37,584 bases of DNA from Zygnema cylindricum (taxonomy: Eukaryota; Streptophyta; Zygnematophyceae; Zygnematales; Zygnemataceae). Below the pieces are notes generated by a model that was given only the letters and a program-made list of their open reading frames with translations, was not told the DNA's origin and searched no databases. Each line of letters begins with the position of its first letter. Position 1 is the first letter of the stretch. The stretch lies in the NCBI GenBank assembly GCA_037447655.1, contig JBBHKE010001062.1:1-37584 (forward strand), read 5' to 3'. A program made the position numbers and the translations under genes. This document shows, piece after piece, positions 10,803-20,596 of the stretch.

Positions 10803-10927
10803 CTGAGGACTTTCACTTAGTCCTTTCCGTTTCCCACCTCCTAGGCTTCCTGCTCAGCTAGTTATAATGCAATATCCTCTTAGAGACCTTCATTTACTTC
10901 GACTGTTTTGAGAGAACCTTTTTCTCT

Positions 10928-11937
10928 ACAGTCTTTAGCGTAATGATCTCGACCTCTGCATTTGAAACAAGTGACTTTCTTTTTGGGTTTTATGCACCCT
11001 CTACTAAAATGTCCCTCCTCTCCACAGTTATAACAGTTAATCTTTTTCAGTTGTGCACACTGAAATGCTCTATGACCTTTTTTCTGACAAATAGTGCATG
11101 TGGGGATGGTAAGTCAGGCTTCTGGGCATTAATGCTTGGTTTAGTACTTTTAATGTATCCCCCTCTATTGTTAAATTTTTTTCGTACATTAACACTATCT
11201 CTACCCTTTTGATTTCCCCTGAAGATATTTTGCCTATACACCAGACCAGCATTCAAACCCTCTTCAACAAATTCCTCCTCGTTCCACTCTGATACTTCAT
11301 TCAAATTACCTTTGAGTGATCGAGTTTCCCAATTATACCCCAATTGATCCTCTAATTCCAATAACTTATCTTGTAAATCCTTCAAATTATTACATTTTTA
11401 ATGTTTTAGTTTTTATTGAAGTATAGGATTCAAATAGTTCAAGAAATGCAATTTAGCCATTGCATCAGTCAAACCTATGACTTGAATGTTAGATGAGTCA
11501 AATTCCACAATATATTCCTTCACAGATCCAGTTTGCTTACAGTTCAACCACTTTTCTTCCATTCAGGATTTAAAAGTGACAGACAAGAAACGCGATTTGA
11601 TCGCGGTTTTAAAAGTTTCATAATCAGCATTATCAAGAATCAATTTAGACCTTCTCTAAGTATAATACCAAATCTAAACATCGCTTTTCAGACAGCTAAC
11701 AGCAAAAGAAGTGCAATTATCACGATCGCAATTTATAGACTCCAAATAATACTCCATATGAAAAATCCAAGCATCCAACTCATCGATCCTCTTACCATCA
11801 AACGATGGTGCCTCACTAATAGACAATTTCATATCCCTTATCTTCTTAGGTCTATCATGATCATCCTCCCTAAAACTGGCATTTCTTTTAGTACTCTCAC
11901 CCTTTTGGTCATTCATATCATTCTTGGTATGAATTAA
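10928..11937 (-). pseudogene. Retrotransposon gag with three CCHC zinc knuckles, interrupted
   Basis: The capsid-like part starts near 11916 (EAPSFDGKRIDELDAWIFHM). It continues after a stop near 11674 with KWLNCKQTGSVKEYIVEFD at about 11490-11570, and then DLQDKLLELEDQLGYNW. Near 11100 the frame changes. Three knuckles of the form CX2CX4HX4C follow on the minus strand: CTICQKKGHRAFQC (about 11054-11097), CYNCGEEGHFSRGC (about 10992-11034) and CFKCRGRDHYAKDC (10928-10969). Three knuckles in a row is more than the one or two usual in plant Ty3/gypsy gag. Confidence 0.88.
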
Positions 11938-12879
11938 GATAATAAGTTCATCTAATTTGTCATTTTAAACATTTCGATTTTCTTTAACAACTTTCAATTC
12001 ACTTTTCAATTCGGAAATGGTTTCATCCACAACGGCAACATGACCAATTTCACAGTACGTTTCTTCAACACATTCAAAGCATTCTCCATTTCATGTTTCC
12101 ATGGAAAATTTGCCATTATAACACAATTAAATCAAGAAAAAGGAAAGAAAGAAAAAAATTTCCGAAAGAAATTTTCTGCAGATTTGAAGTCTTTATCTTG
12201 CTCTAATCAAATTTTTTTTCTCCTTAACAAATCCTTTTAAAAGATCAAGATCTGAGAAATTAAAAAGACTTTTACATTAATTTAGTACAAATTCAAATTT
12301 TCAATTTCCCAACATTGAAGCAGAAGGTAAGAATTTCCCCACAAATTTTGCAACAGCAAAATTGAAAGCTCTCAAAGGTAAGATTTAACCATAAATTTTG
12401 CAACATCAAAATTGAAATCAATCAAAGGTAAAAATTTAGGGTTTGAAAAGTTTTGAGTTATTTCTAGACTCTATTGCTCTTAAAAAAGTAAAGTACTCTA
12501 TTTCCTTCTCCTCCATTAGCAAGTTTCCCATTTCCCACTACATCATGATATTTTGTTATATATTCCTCACATTCTCACCCTTCATGGTTTCGAGCCCTCC
12601 CTCTACACATGAATGATTCCTAGAAGAAGACAAGTTTGTTTAGCCTCTATGTAATTGGATTGATCTTCAACGGTGGATACACTGCCCACCCCGCCTTAGT
12701 ACTTAGGACCTAAGAACGCCCCACATCTAACCAGGGGTCGCTGGTAGTGTGGTCACTTAGTTTCTCACCAATCCCCTACCACTTCACATTGTGGTTCCAC
12801 CGACGTAGGTCAGAGCACCCTCACTGGTCATGGCAGTCGATTTTCGGGTGAGCAAACTTCTCCCTGATTTCTAACCAAA
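11938..12879 (-). other. Retrotransposon 5' leader
   Basis: This is non-coding sequence between the primer site and gag. It includes a 50-51-bp tandem repeat at 12326-12440 (GGTAA at 12326, 12377 and 12427) and a GC-richer block at 12670-12870 that could fold as a packaging or dimerisation signal. No gene is supported. Confidence 0.6.
12326..12440. repeat. 50-51-bp tandem repeat in the retrotransposon leader
   Basis: Two full units and part of a third each begin GGTAA and contain AAATTTTGCAACA and AAAATTGAAA. They lie upstream of gag on the element's own strand. Confidence 0.8.
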
Positions 12880-12891
12880 GCTTTGATACGA
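12880..12891 (-). other. Primer-binding site, tRNA-iMet type
   Basis: Two bases inside the 5' LTR, the minus strand reads TCGTATCAAAGC. The initiator methionine tRNA primer site of plant LTR elements is TGGTATCAGAGC, so 10 of 12 bases match. Position and sequence both fit. Confidence 0.8.
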
Positions 12892-12893
12892 TA

Positions 12894-13855
12894 TGTAACA
12901 GGATCTCCTACCTCTCAGAAAATCCCATTACTACAAACAATCCCAACCACACATTCCACATATTAGAAAAAACACATCCACATTGGACAACACTCACATA
13001 AGGATAAACTTTAAATTAGAAGAAGCTTTTGTCCGCATAACATTAGCTTGGTCTCTTGACCTCGTGGCTCAACCCTTCTTATTAAAGTGTTTTCCACTAC
13101 TCCCCACTCTTAATAATTCTAGCTCTTAACTACTAAAACACTATTTAGTTAGCAAGAGATTTGAATGCAAAAATGTCTTTTCTCCAATTTGGTATTAATC
13201 CCTCAGGACCAAGATCATTCGGAATTTCCACAATTTTTTCCAAAGGAAAAGATGTCTACTCTCCTCTTACACTTCACTATTTATCCATCATCGCCCTGGA
13301 CTCGCCAGGCCAGAGTCAACGCTCCGTTTTAGCAGGCTTTTACTTAGGCCAATCATTGATCAACAAGGACTCAGACTGACCAATGCAAAAACGTGCGAAA
13401 TCTCTTACTAACCATTTAGCACTTTAATAACCAATCAAACGTTACGTTTCACTATGTATTATTTACGTGCAAAAGTGCTCGACAAACGAAACGCGACTTC
13501 GCACGATCGTGCGTAGCAAATTTCGCACGCGAAACTTCCTACTAAATTCCCTTAAGTGAAAGTGACTTTTCGTACTAAAATTTGTACGAAACTAACCACT
13601 GTGCATACTAAACGTTTCATTATAACTTTATGAAACGTACACGCGTAATTTCGGTACTAATTTGACCCTTAACCCGTTTAAATGATACCCACTTGTAATT
13701 TAGACCCCAAACTGTCACCTAAATACACACATCGCTATAACTTTAAAAATATAACTCCAAATAACGTGATTCTTTCGCGGACGTCTACCAAATTTAGTAC
13801 TCTATATTCATAACACCTAAATACCCCTTTATAAACAAGTTCGATCCGCTATTAC
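12894..13855 (-). repeat. 5' LTR of the Ty3/gypsy element
   Basis: This copy matches 6131-7103. Its outer end (plus-strand right end) has lost the TGTTACA terminus and runs into TA repeats after GATCCGCTATTACTGA, so the exact border is uncertain by a few bases. It also carries the 14-bp CGCACGATCGTGCG palindrome. A short deletion relative to the other LTR lies near 13322. Confidence 0.93.
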
Positions 13856-14043
13856 TGATATATATATATATATATATATAGATATATATATATAGATATA
13901 TATATATATAGATATATATATATATATATAGATATATATATATATATAGATATATATACATACATATATATATATATATATTGATATATATATATATATA
14001 TATATCTATATATATCTATATATATATCTTTATATATATATAG

Positions 14044-14125
<82 letters not shown>

Positions 14126-14147
14126 CTATATATATATATCTATATAT

Positions 14148-14189
<42 letters not shown>

Positions 14190-14262
14190 ATATATAATAT
14201 ATAATATATAAAATATATATATACATGTATTATATAACATATATAATATAGCCTTTTAAAGT
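13856..14262. repeat. TA/GATA microsatellite right of the retrotransposon
   Basis: About 400 bp of TA tracts interrupted by GATA, CATA and TCTA units, many arranged as local inverted repeats. A frame of about 74 residues made almost only of Tyr and Ile translates it and is not a gene. It is much longer than the tract left of the element. Confidence 0.92.
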
Positions 14263-15129
14263 TCAAACAACTGAAATATCTTGTACACAGTACTAGTTGA
14301 GTGATTGTACACTCTTGATACAGTATAGTATTTTTTTTGCACGTTTTCGCGCGTTAGAGCTTATCGCCCGTTTGGAAAATAACTCAGGAAAATTCAATAT
14401 CAAGACGCTTAACTATATGACGTATTACTCTCCCAATTGCTGGTTGAGTCTCATCACGTATATTTTGTTGTAACGCGTCCGCTTGTTCATGTCCATGGCT
14501 CCTTTTTTAATTCAATGTTGCCAAATTATTTTGAATGAAATGTGCTAATCAAGACCACCATTATCACGGGCTTTATGGCGGCAACCTGTTGTTTTACAAC
14601 CACCGTTGCAGACGGAGAACCAGCAGTAGTAGTGGAAGTAGACATGAAAAATAACAGATACTATCAAAGTGCCTACTCAACAACCAACTTAAAACTGACA
14701 CAAAATATGACTCTAAAAGCCAATATGCTTCAAATTTGCCACAATACAGTAAATATACACAATACAGTAAACTGACAATTTCCAAAATTGCAGCCCAAAT
14801 GACCTAGTAAACCATAAGATATGATGTCTGGAAGTTTCCCAAAAAATTGCCCTTATAAAATCATATTCCTAAAATTGGATACTACAAAATTGGCTAAGTC
14901 CTAAGTTGTATACTCACAATGTGTATCTAATGATCTACACTAATTCGGGTAATCGTTACTACGGTTATTATCTTGACTAACGACAAAGCATCCTACCCAT
15001 ACGTCATTGTACCTAAAAAACCCTAATTACTGTTTTCTAAAATATTGATCATCCATGAATAATGTAAGTTGGAAGGTTTTACGTCTACCATTTCATGCAA
15101 AAACGTGCGGCGTACCAAAACGTTCATAA
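14263..15129. other. Gene-free stretch
   Basis: No supported gene. The open frames (for example 14542-14775) lack recognisable domains and a convincing context. Short CGTAC and GTACAC words resemble those in the 4-5 kb region. Confidence 0.5.
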
Positions 15130-15345
15130 AAATACGATGTGTCTTGCGACGTACCATAAAGTTTAAGAAAATACGGTGCGGCAAGACAAATCGTAGATGT
15201 TAACAAAACATCACGAGCATTGTCGACGTATATAATCGTCACGCCTTTAAGTAACAATTTCATTGTTACCAACTTGAAAACTGTGCACAAAGATTTTTCC
15301 CTACAATACAAAGTAAGTTCGCTAAATTACAATTACATGTGGCCA
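15130..15345 (-). repeat. Dispersed repeat, copy B (inverted relative to 2945-3165)
   Basis: On the minus strand this reads TTAGCGAACTTACTTTGTAT, then GTTTTCAAGT, then GTGACGATTATATACGTCGA, the same order as copy A at 2945-3165. The parts beyond are more diverged. Confidence 0.65.
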
Positions 15346-15900
15346 TAGCGTAAAACTTATACAATGGGAAATGATCAGCGGATGTTGTGTATCGAGTAAT
15401 TTCTTAGCGTGATAAATCCGGAAACTGGTATTGTCGAATGACTCGTGAGAAGTCTCGATATATCCCTCTAAGCTAACACAAGTTATTGTCGATAATTATG
15501 GGTTGGGGGAGTGTTCCGTACTAAAGTACATAATTATGGTACAAAAATAATTTACCAAATAACTACAAAGATATCGGGGTACTGAAATGAGTTCCACAGT
15601 CTAGAGTTATCGTCGATATTTACCGGTCAAGTACCACACCTTTACCCCAACCTAGGGGAAACCATCCCCTACCCTCATCTACACCTCAATACCGCCCTCG
15701 ATATTAACGAGAAAATATTTGTATCCAAATTGACACTAAAGGTCTCTCCTTCGATAAATTTAACAAAACATAAACGAAGCTTGATTTCTATCTACTCCAT
15801 TTTTGCGGGTAATCTATAATTATAGTCTTCAACGCTAAACCCTTCACCATTTTGTGAACATCCTCGCTCTCTTCTACAATGGTTGGGAGTCCAAAAGTAT
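15346..15900. other. Gene-free stretch
   Basis: No supported gene. It has scattered TATCGTCGATA words similar to those at 17.7 and 18.8 kb, but no clear element boundary. Confidence 0.4.
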
Positions 15901-15914
15901 CCAACGAAAAAGTC

Positions 15915-16225
15915 ACTCAACTCCCTTATTGATAAAGTCCTCAGCTCCCTTATTGATAAAGTCCTCCAGTGCTCTTGGTTTCTCTTCAATCTCTTTCAAT
16001 TTCTTGTCTCGAAATATATTTTTATCGTTGTTTTTTAGGTGAGATACTAAATTGGAAGGATTTATTGACTTTTCTCTAGCTCCCAAGTGATAAAGTCCTC
16101 CACTGTTCCTGGTTTCTGTTCAATATTTTTCAATTTCTCATCTCCAAATAGATTCTTATGGTTGTGTTTTATGTGAGATACTAAATTGGAAGGACTTATT
16201 GGTTTCCCTCTAGTTGCAAGCATCT
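15915..16225. repeat. Tandem duplication, period about 134 bp, with a nested 24-bp repeat
   Basis: GATAAAGTCCTC occurs at 15931 (with one base change), 15955 and 16089. The 15955 and 16089 copies both lead through a TTTCAATTTCT-type block to TGAGATACTAAATTGGAAGG. The first two copies are a nested 24-bp duplication. No gene is supported. Confidence 0.75.
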
Positions 16226-17999
16226 CACAGTAATTACAAAATGTTTGCTTTACTATGGATGACAGCCGTCGTATAATACTCCTCCATCCTACCGTCGTGT
16301 AATATTCCTCCGTTGTATAATACTCTTCTGTCTTGATACTGCTCTCGTTGGAATTGTTTTTTTAGCATGTTTGAATTCCACATTAGTATTTTTTAAGTTC
16401 TCAAATTCTTTGATATTCTCACTCTGTTCTTACTCCACGTGTGAAATTATCCATGTGTCCCTTCTCTCCTCCTACTGTGTTTCTTGAGAATCCATTTGTA
16501 AAAACAATAATATTTATATATTTCTCTATTTTATCTTCGCTATTATTTGCTCTAATTAGTGTTTCTTTCACAATGGTCAGAAATTGGTGGCAGTAAATGG
16601 CGATAGATGGCGGCAGTAAAGGTACTTTCACATGCCTAAAGTTACAGCTAATTTCTGTCGTTTTCCTCCATAACTTAGATAAGAACGAGAAAATCCGCAG
16701 CCGTAACAAATATAGAAATTACCACCGTAGAAGTTGCGTTGCCTTGAAATTGTATACGTACAGTAGTTTGTCGTATAGCGCGATGCAATTTGTCGTTTAG
16801 CGCATTTCGACCCACTTTCGCGTCCTTTTACCACATTTTCAAACTTTACATCAAATCACCTCGCGAGGTGATTTGAAATATAGTCCAATAAGTTGAGCAA
16901 ATAGGCAGACGTTGTCGCACGTGTCGGAAGTTTTTTACAATTTTTGTGCGCGGAGTACCAAAAAAAAATTTTCCAGCCTGTGCGTACTGTTTTCCGTGCG
17001 CTGATTTCCGTATAGTGTATCTCTCAAACACACGTGTCCTCACACATACGGCGTAGTAAAACCATCGGGCACTTGTCGGCAAGTGGGAAAACTAAAAACG
17101 AAATCGCATTTCTGTGTGATAGCGAAAGATAGTTTAAGGTTTCGACACGTTGAGAATGTGGCGTACGGACATTACGAAGTCACAAAAATTGTACATCGTG
17201 CGGAGAGACGCCTCAAATTGAAGCCGAGTGGAAGTTTCGCCTCATTTTGTGTACCACTTCATATGTCACATTGGTTCATACATGTTTACGTTAGTCACAT
17301 TTTTAAGTAACAAGTTATTCGCGTTTACATCCGAATGCTTTGAAAATTGTACGGAGAATCTTCGCTAAAAAACAAAGTAACAAGACTAAGTTTTGGTTAC
17401 ACGCGAAAGTACCCTAAATGGCGACAGTCTTACAATTCTTTTCGTGTAGTTTTTGAGAAAGCTTGAAATTAGCATGTCATTGAAATTTTTAGTTTCGGTA
17501 CTATACTTTTACTATTATAAACAACTTTTTTTTTTGTAACGTTAATCTGCTGCGCTGTCCGTACTGAACTCACGTTATACAAAGTACGGATTGTCATACG
17601 TGGCATGCCACGCTATATATAGTCAGTAACATAATACAGCAAATAATAAAGACATAGGGTACTAATATCAAACGTACTATATTTTTCTTACTTATCGCCG
17701 ATAAGGAATTTGTGTCTTAAAGCGATATATCGAGACCCCTCACCGTTCAATAAACGATACAACTGATAATTACCTGTATCGGTTCTATCGCGATGAGTTT
17801 CATGCTGATACACAACACTATTTTTTTTTAAATTCATTTCGATTACACCGTGTATTGCTATGTGTTAACTTTTTTTCGCCACAGTTGTCCTATAAAACCA
17901 TAGTTGTCCTATTCGTACGGATTTCAACTCTTTTCCGAAAACTACGTAGTATTTGTTGCTTTCATATCGTTCGTTAGTTTTCGCTGTACGATGTACGAA
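16226..17999. other. Gene-free stretch
   Basis: No frame here shows a domain. It contains the 26-bp palindrome described separately and a 14-bp CGTGGCATGCCACG palindrome near 17600. CGTAC-rich words continue. Confidence 0.45.
16851..16876. repeat. Perfect 26-bp palindrome
   Basis: A 13-bp arm, TCAAATCACCTCG, is followed without spacer by its reverse complement. The centre is TCGCGA. Confidence 0.9.
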
Positions 18000-18480
18000 A
18001 ACGTAAGGAAACCGTCCCCTTGACCCTAAAAAATCCTTAAAACATCATAAAAACGTACGGAAAACATACGGAAATGTACGTCGTTGTACGACATATGTAC
18101 CCTAAAAGACATAGGAGTACGGATAATGTAAGGCAGCTGTACTGTAATTTACCGGAATGTACGAAATGCATGGGAAGTACCCTAAACACCCTAAAATCCC
18201 CCCATCACTAACCCTAAAAGTACAGAAATATACGGACGCTGTACGTAGATGTACGAAAAATGTAAGTCTGTAAAACTAAAATATACAGAAAAGTACGAAA
18301 ATGTACCCTAAAAATCTCAAAATCATAACCGTCAAAAGTACGAAAAAATACGGACACTGTACGTATATGTACGAATAATAGTTGGCTGTTTAACGTAAAT
18401 ATTTGAGAACGCACGAGAATGTACCCTAAAATTCCTCAAACCCCCTAAAAGTACTGAAATGTACGGGTACATAGTCAGGT
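18000..18480. repeat. Degenerate tandem repeat, period about 117 bp, with CCCTAAA words
   Basis: A unit of the form CCCTAAAAGTAC.GAAAT.TACGG then CTGTACGTA.ATGTACGAA recurs at about 18209, 18327 and 18443, with older traces from about 18040. CCCTAAA, the plant telomere heptamer, appears several times as an isolated word and never as an array, so this is not an interstitial telomere. Confidence 0.65.
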
Positions 18481-18592
18481 ACGCATTTAATAACATTTTT
18501 TTCATCGTTAAATGCGTATCGTGCGTAGTATTCGCACGTTCGTTTCGTGCGTATTATGCACACGGGACAACTATGCATAAAACATATTTTAT

Positions 18593-18726
18593 CCGTACAC
18601 ACTTGTCCTATTTTCACATGGAGACCGCCAATTCGAATTGAGAATCGTGGCTTTCAATCGCAACCGTCAGATCCATAGTCCGACAATCGTGTTTGGAGAA
18701 AAGATGCTTAAAGTGGCAAAAAAAAC
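18593..18726 (+). repeat. Dispersed repeat, copy B (first copy at 4711-4846)
   Basis: It has the same ordered words as copy A: CCGTAC, TTGTCC, GAGACCG, TTGAGAATC, TTTCAATCGCAACC, AGATCCA, CCGACA, GGAGAAAAGATG and an A run. Frames that start inside it are repeat-derived. Confidence 0.75.
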
Positions 18727-18779
18727 CTTAACACTAATAGCTAGTGTTGGGTATCGGGTAAATTCATATCACGATAATC

Positions 18780-18869
18780 TCGATATTCAATATATTGAAT
18801 ATCGATCGAGGAGAATCCTCAATATATCGTACCGCGACCAACATAAATCATCGCGATATATATCGCGAT
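18780..18869. repeat. Two perfect palindromes in a TATCG-rich block
   Basis: Bases 18780-18805 form a perfect 26-bp palindrome with arm TCGATATTCAATA. Bases 18850-18869 form a perfect 20-bp palindrome with arm ATCGCGATAT. The block follows TAGTGTTGGGTATCGGG at 18741, which resembles the start of some hAT-type miniature elements, but I found no matching far end. Confidence 0.8.
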
Positions 18870-19054
18870 ATATAGTATTTTTTAAATTTAATATTTTTAT
18901 TTTTTTATGTAATATGTTCTTTTTGCGAAAAAGTCAAATTGTCTTATTCGCCACGTACGCCGTGATTTTCGTTCCGTGACTTAAAGGTAGACGCCGCAAA
19001 ATGTAACCGACAAAAAAGTACTAATTCTGTAATTAAAATGATTGCTTTTTTGGG

Positions 19055-19525
19055 GTATGGTTCATAGTTCAAAAGTAGGCGTTTTTTGGTAGGCCTTTTG
19101 TAGGCCGCCTTTAGCGTAAGTTGTGTTATGCGCTTTCCATGTGATCTTCGTAGATCACTACTTTCATCAGCGACCGTCCGATCTTCCGAATCTGACGATA
19201 GTCCTATCGAAATTTGTGCTATGGGCTTTTCATGTGATCTTCTTATATCGTTGCTTTCATTAACGACCGTCAGATCGTCCGAATCTGACGGTTTAAATAA
19301 AAAGTTGCTCAAAACTCACAGAAAAATATTTTTTTGTCCGATTTTTTTTTCAAATTTAGACATGACGTTTAATTCTCTATCGATCCATGTTCAATTCAAC
19401 CCTGTTACTATTTTATTTCATTTTGCGACCAATACAATATGGGTCTTAAGGCCATATTGTATGTTTTGCATACAATTGGCATATTGTATGGGCGTACGGT
19501 CACCTACTTTTGAACTATGGTATGG
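19055..19525. repeat. Possible inverted-repeat-bounded element containing a 93-bp tandem repeat
   Basis: CATAGTTCAAAAGTAGG at about 19062 is matched by its reverse complement at about 19501, bounding some 450 bp. Inside, a 93-bp unit starting ATGCGCTTTCCATGTGATCT at 19128 recurs from 19221 (ATGGGCTTTTCATGTGATCT) to about 19291. Frames are open on both strands, which follows from the period being a multiple of three. No transposase or known domain. Confidence 0.5.
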
Positions 19526-20039
19526 TTACACGAGGAGGTCTCTGTAATAGTACGGACAACAAAATTTATGTATTACAGAGGCATCGGGTACATCGCGTAT
19601 CGTTTTTAAATAAGTTTTACATACGTGTTCTGATATGAATGGTTCCACGTAAGCTGACTATCAAATCTCAAAAATCATCAAACATCTAGAAACCGACCTT
19701 TTTCGTATGGAAAATCGTACTTGCGTTTGACGTACGTGTACTTCACAAGTGTACCTCGTCAATGTACCTCAGAGATCTTTTCACTCCGCTGACTTTCAGG
19801 AAAAAACCGTATTTCTTTGCGGCAAAGATTTTACAGTCACTTTGTTCGAAGTCACGAGGCACGAGGCTTGTTCGGTCTGACACGTAAATTAGACTGACAT
19901 GTACGGATACTTAAATTTCACTACGGTGTACGACTTTTTATATTTTGTACGAATACATATAATAATGTATATAATCGTACAGGAAAATTTCCATTTTTGC
20001 TGTTCCAAATTAGCGTAAACACTGAAATTAGAATAAACC
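19526..20039. other. Gene-free stretch
   Basis: AT-rich with no supported gene. It has CGTAC-rich words as elsewhere. Confidence 0.4.
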
Positions 20040-20139
20040 TTTTTTTTTTTAATTTTCAAATTCTTAATTAGAGTCAATGACGGTATATTTACTTACACAC
20101 TATTTAAACTTTGACACTAATAACGATGCGCGGTGTAGC
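20040..20139 (-). repeat. Copy of the 25-bp-motif repeat family (compare 4106-4200)
   Basis: The minus strand reads TACACCGCGCATCGTTATTA and later AAGAATTTGAAAATT. The plus strand at 4106-4200 has the same two blocks in the same order and at similar spacing. This is the only copy of the motif outside the 4-5 kb cluster that I found. Confidence 0.6.
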
Positions 20140-20557
20140 TAAATGGAGAATACGAGCTTTACCTGTTTTAGTGTTTTACGAAGTTTCATGCGTATAATAC
20201 TTTTTATTTTACAGAATTTTGGGACTGCGCATTTCACGGAACGGAGCATCCGATGGAAGTCATCGTGACAAACAGAAACAGTAAAATCCGGCGAAACCGG
20301 AAATGATTTGTCGTTTTAATCCGTAAGTCGTAGACCGTACATGAGTACTGTACATTTTGCACCGTTTTGTGCCCGTTGTATTGTGACTAATTACGAAAAT
20401 ACCCATACCGTAGCGCCAAAATGAACCCAGGCGTATGCTACAGCAGCTGGCCAGGTGAAAGCTTTGTTATACTCAATATTAGTGTTGTTGTACCGTAAAT
20501 GTTCTTTGGCAGGCATAGCGCCGAGCTCCCAGCGCCTGCGCTGGAGCCTGGAGGAGA
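20140..20557 (+). promoter_or_regulatory. 5' flank and probable 5' UTR of the coiled-coil gene
   Basis: No clear TATA box could be assigned. A short upstream ORF (20421-20498, 25 codons, starting MNPGVCYSSW) lies before the main start. A GT at 20455 and an AG at 20511-20512 could bound a 58-nt 5' UTR intron, but that is short for a plant. In the main frame a TAG at 20516-20518 lies 39 nt before the start codon, so the frame cannot extend upstream without splicing. Confidence 0.4.
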
Positions 20558-20596
20558 ATGGAGAAAAGCTCCTTCCTCTCTGTGGGGAAGAAAAGA
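20558..20596 (+). CDS. Exon 1 (13 codons) of the coiled-coil gene, with start codon
   Basis: ATG at 20558 is the first Met after an in-frame TAG at 20516. The 13 codons read MEKSSFLSVGKKR and end in a GTAAGA donor at 20597. Spliced in phase 0 to exon 2 they complete GKKR-LEEFRKK, which is the reason for choosing this start. The Met codon in the exon 2 frame at 20775 lies inside the intron. The exon is too short to stand out as an open frame, so automatic annotation could easily miss it. Confidence 0.8.

Larger units (their letters stand above)
6131..13855 (-). mobile_element. Ty3/gypsy LTR retrotransposon, complete structure, decayed coding
   Basis: An element of about 7.7 kb lies on the minus strand. 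Reading from high to low coordinates it has the 5' LTR (12894 to about 13855), tRNA-iMet-like primer site, leader, gag with three zinc knuckles, aspartic protease, reverse transcriptase, RNase H, integrase with C-terminal extension, polypurine tract and 3' LTR (6131-7103). Protease-RT-RNase H-integrase is the Ty3/gypsy order. The LTRs differ by roughly 33 substitutions and a short indel in about 960 bp (my hand count, near 3.5 %), so it is not recent. In-frame stops and frame changes in gag, protease, RT, RNase H and integrase make it non-autonomous. Confidence 0.95.

Noticed and set aside
14016-14240. Tyr/Ile-only frame
   Set aside because: TA microsatellite.
18000-18480. Interstitial telomere array
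   Set aside because: CCCTAAA occurs only as isolated words, never in tandem.
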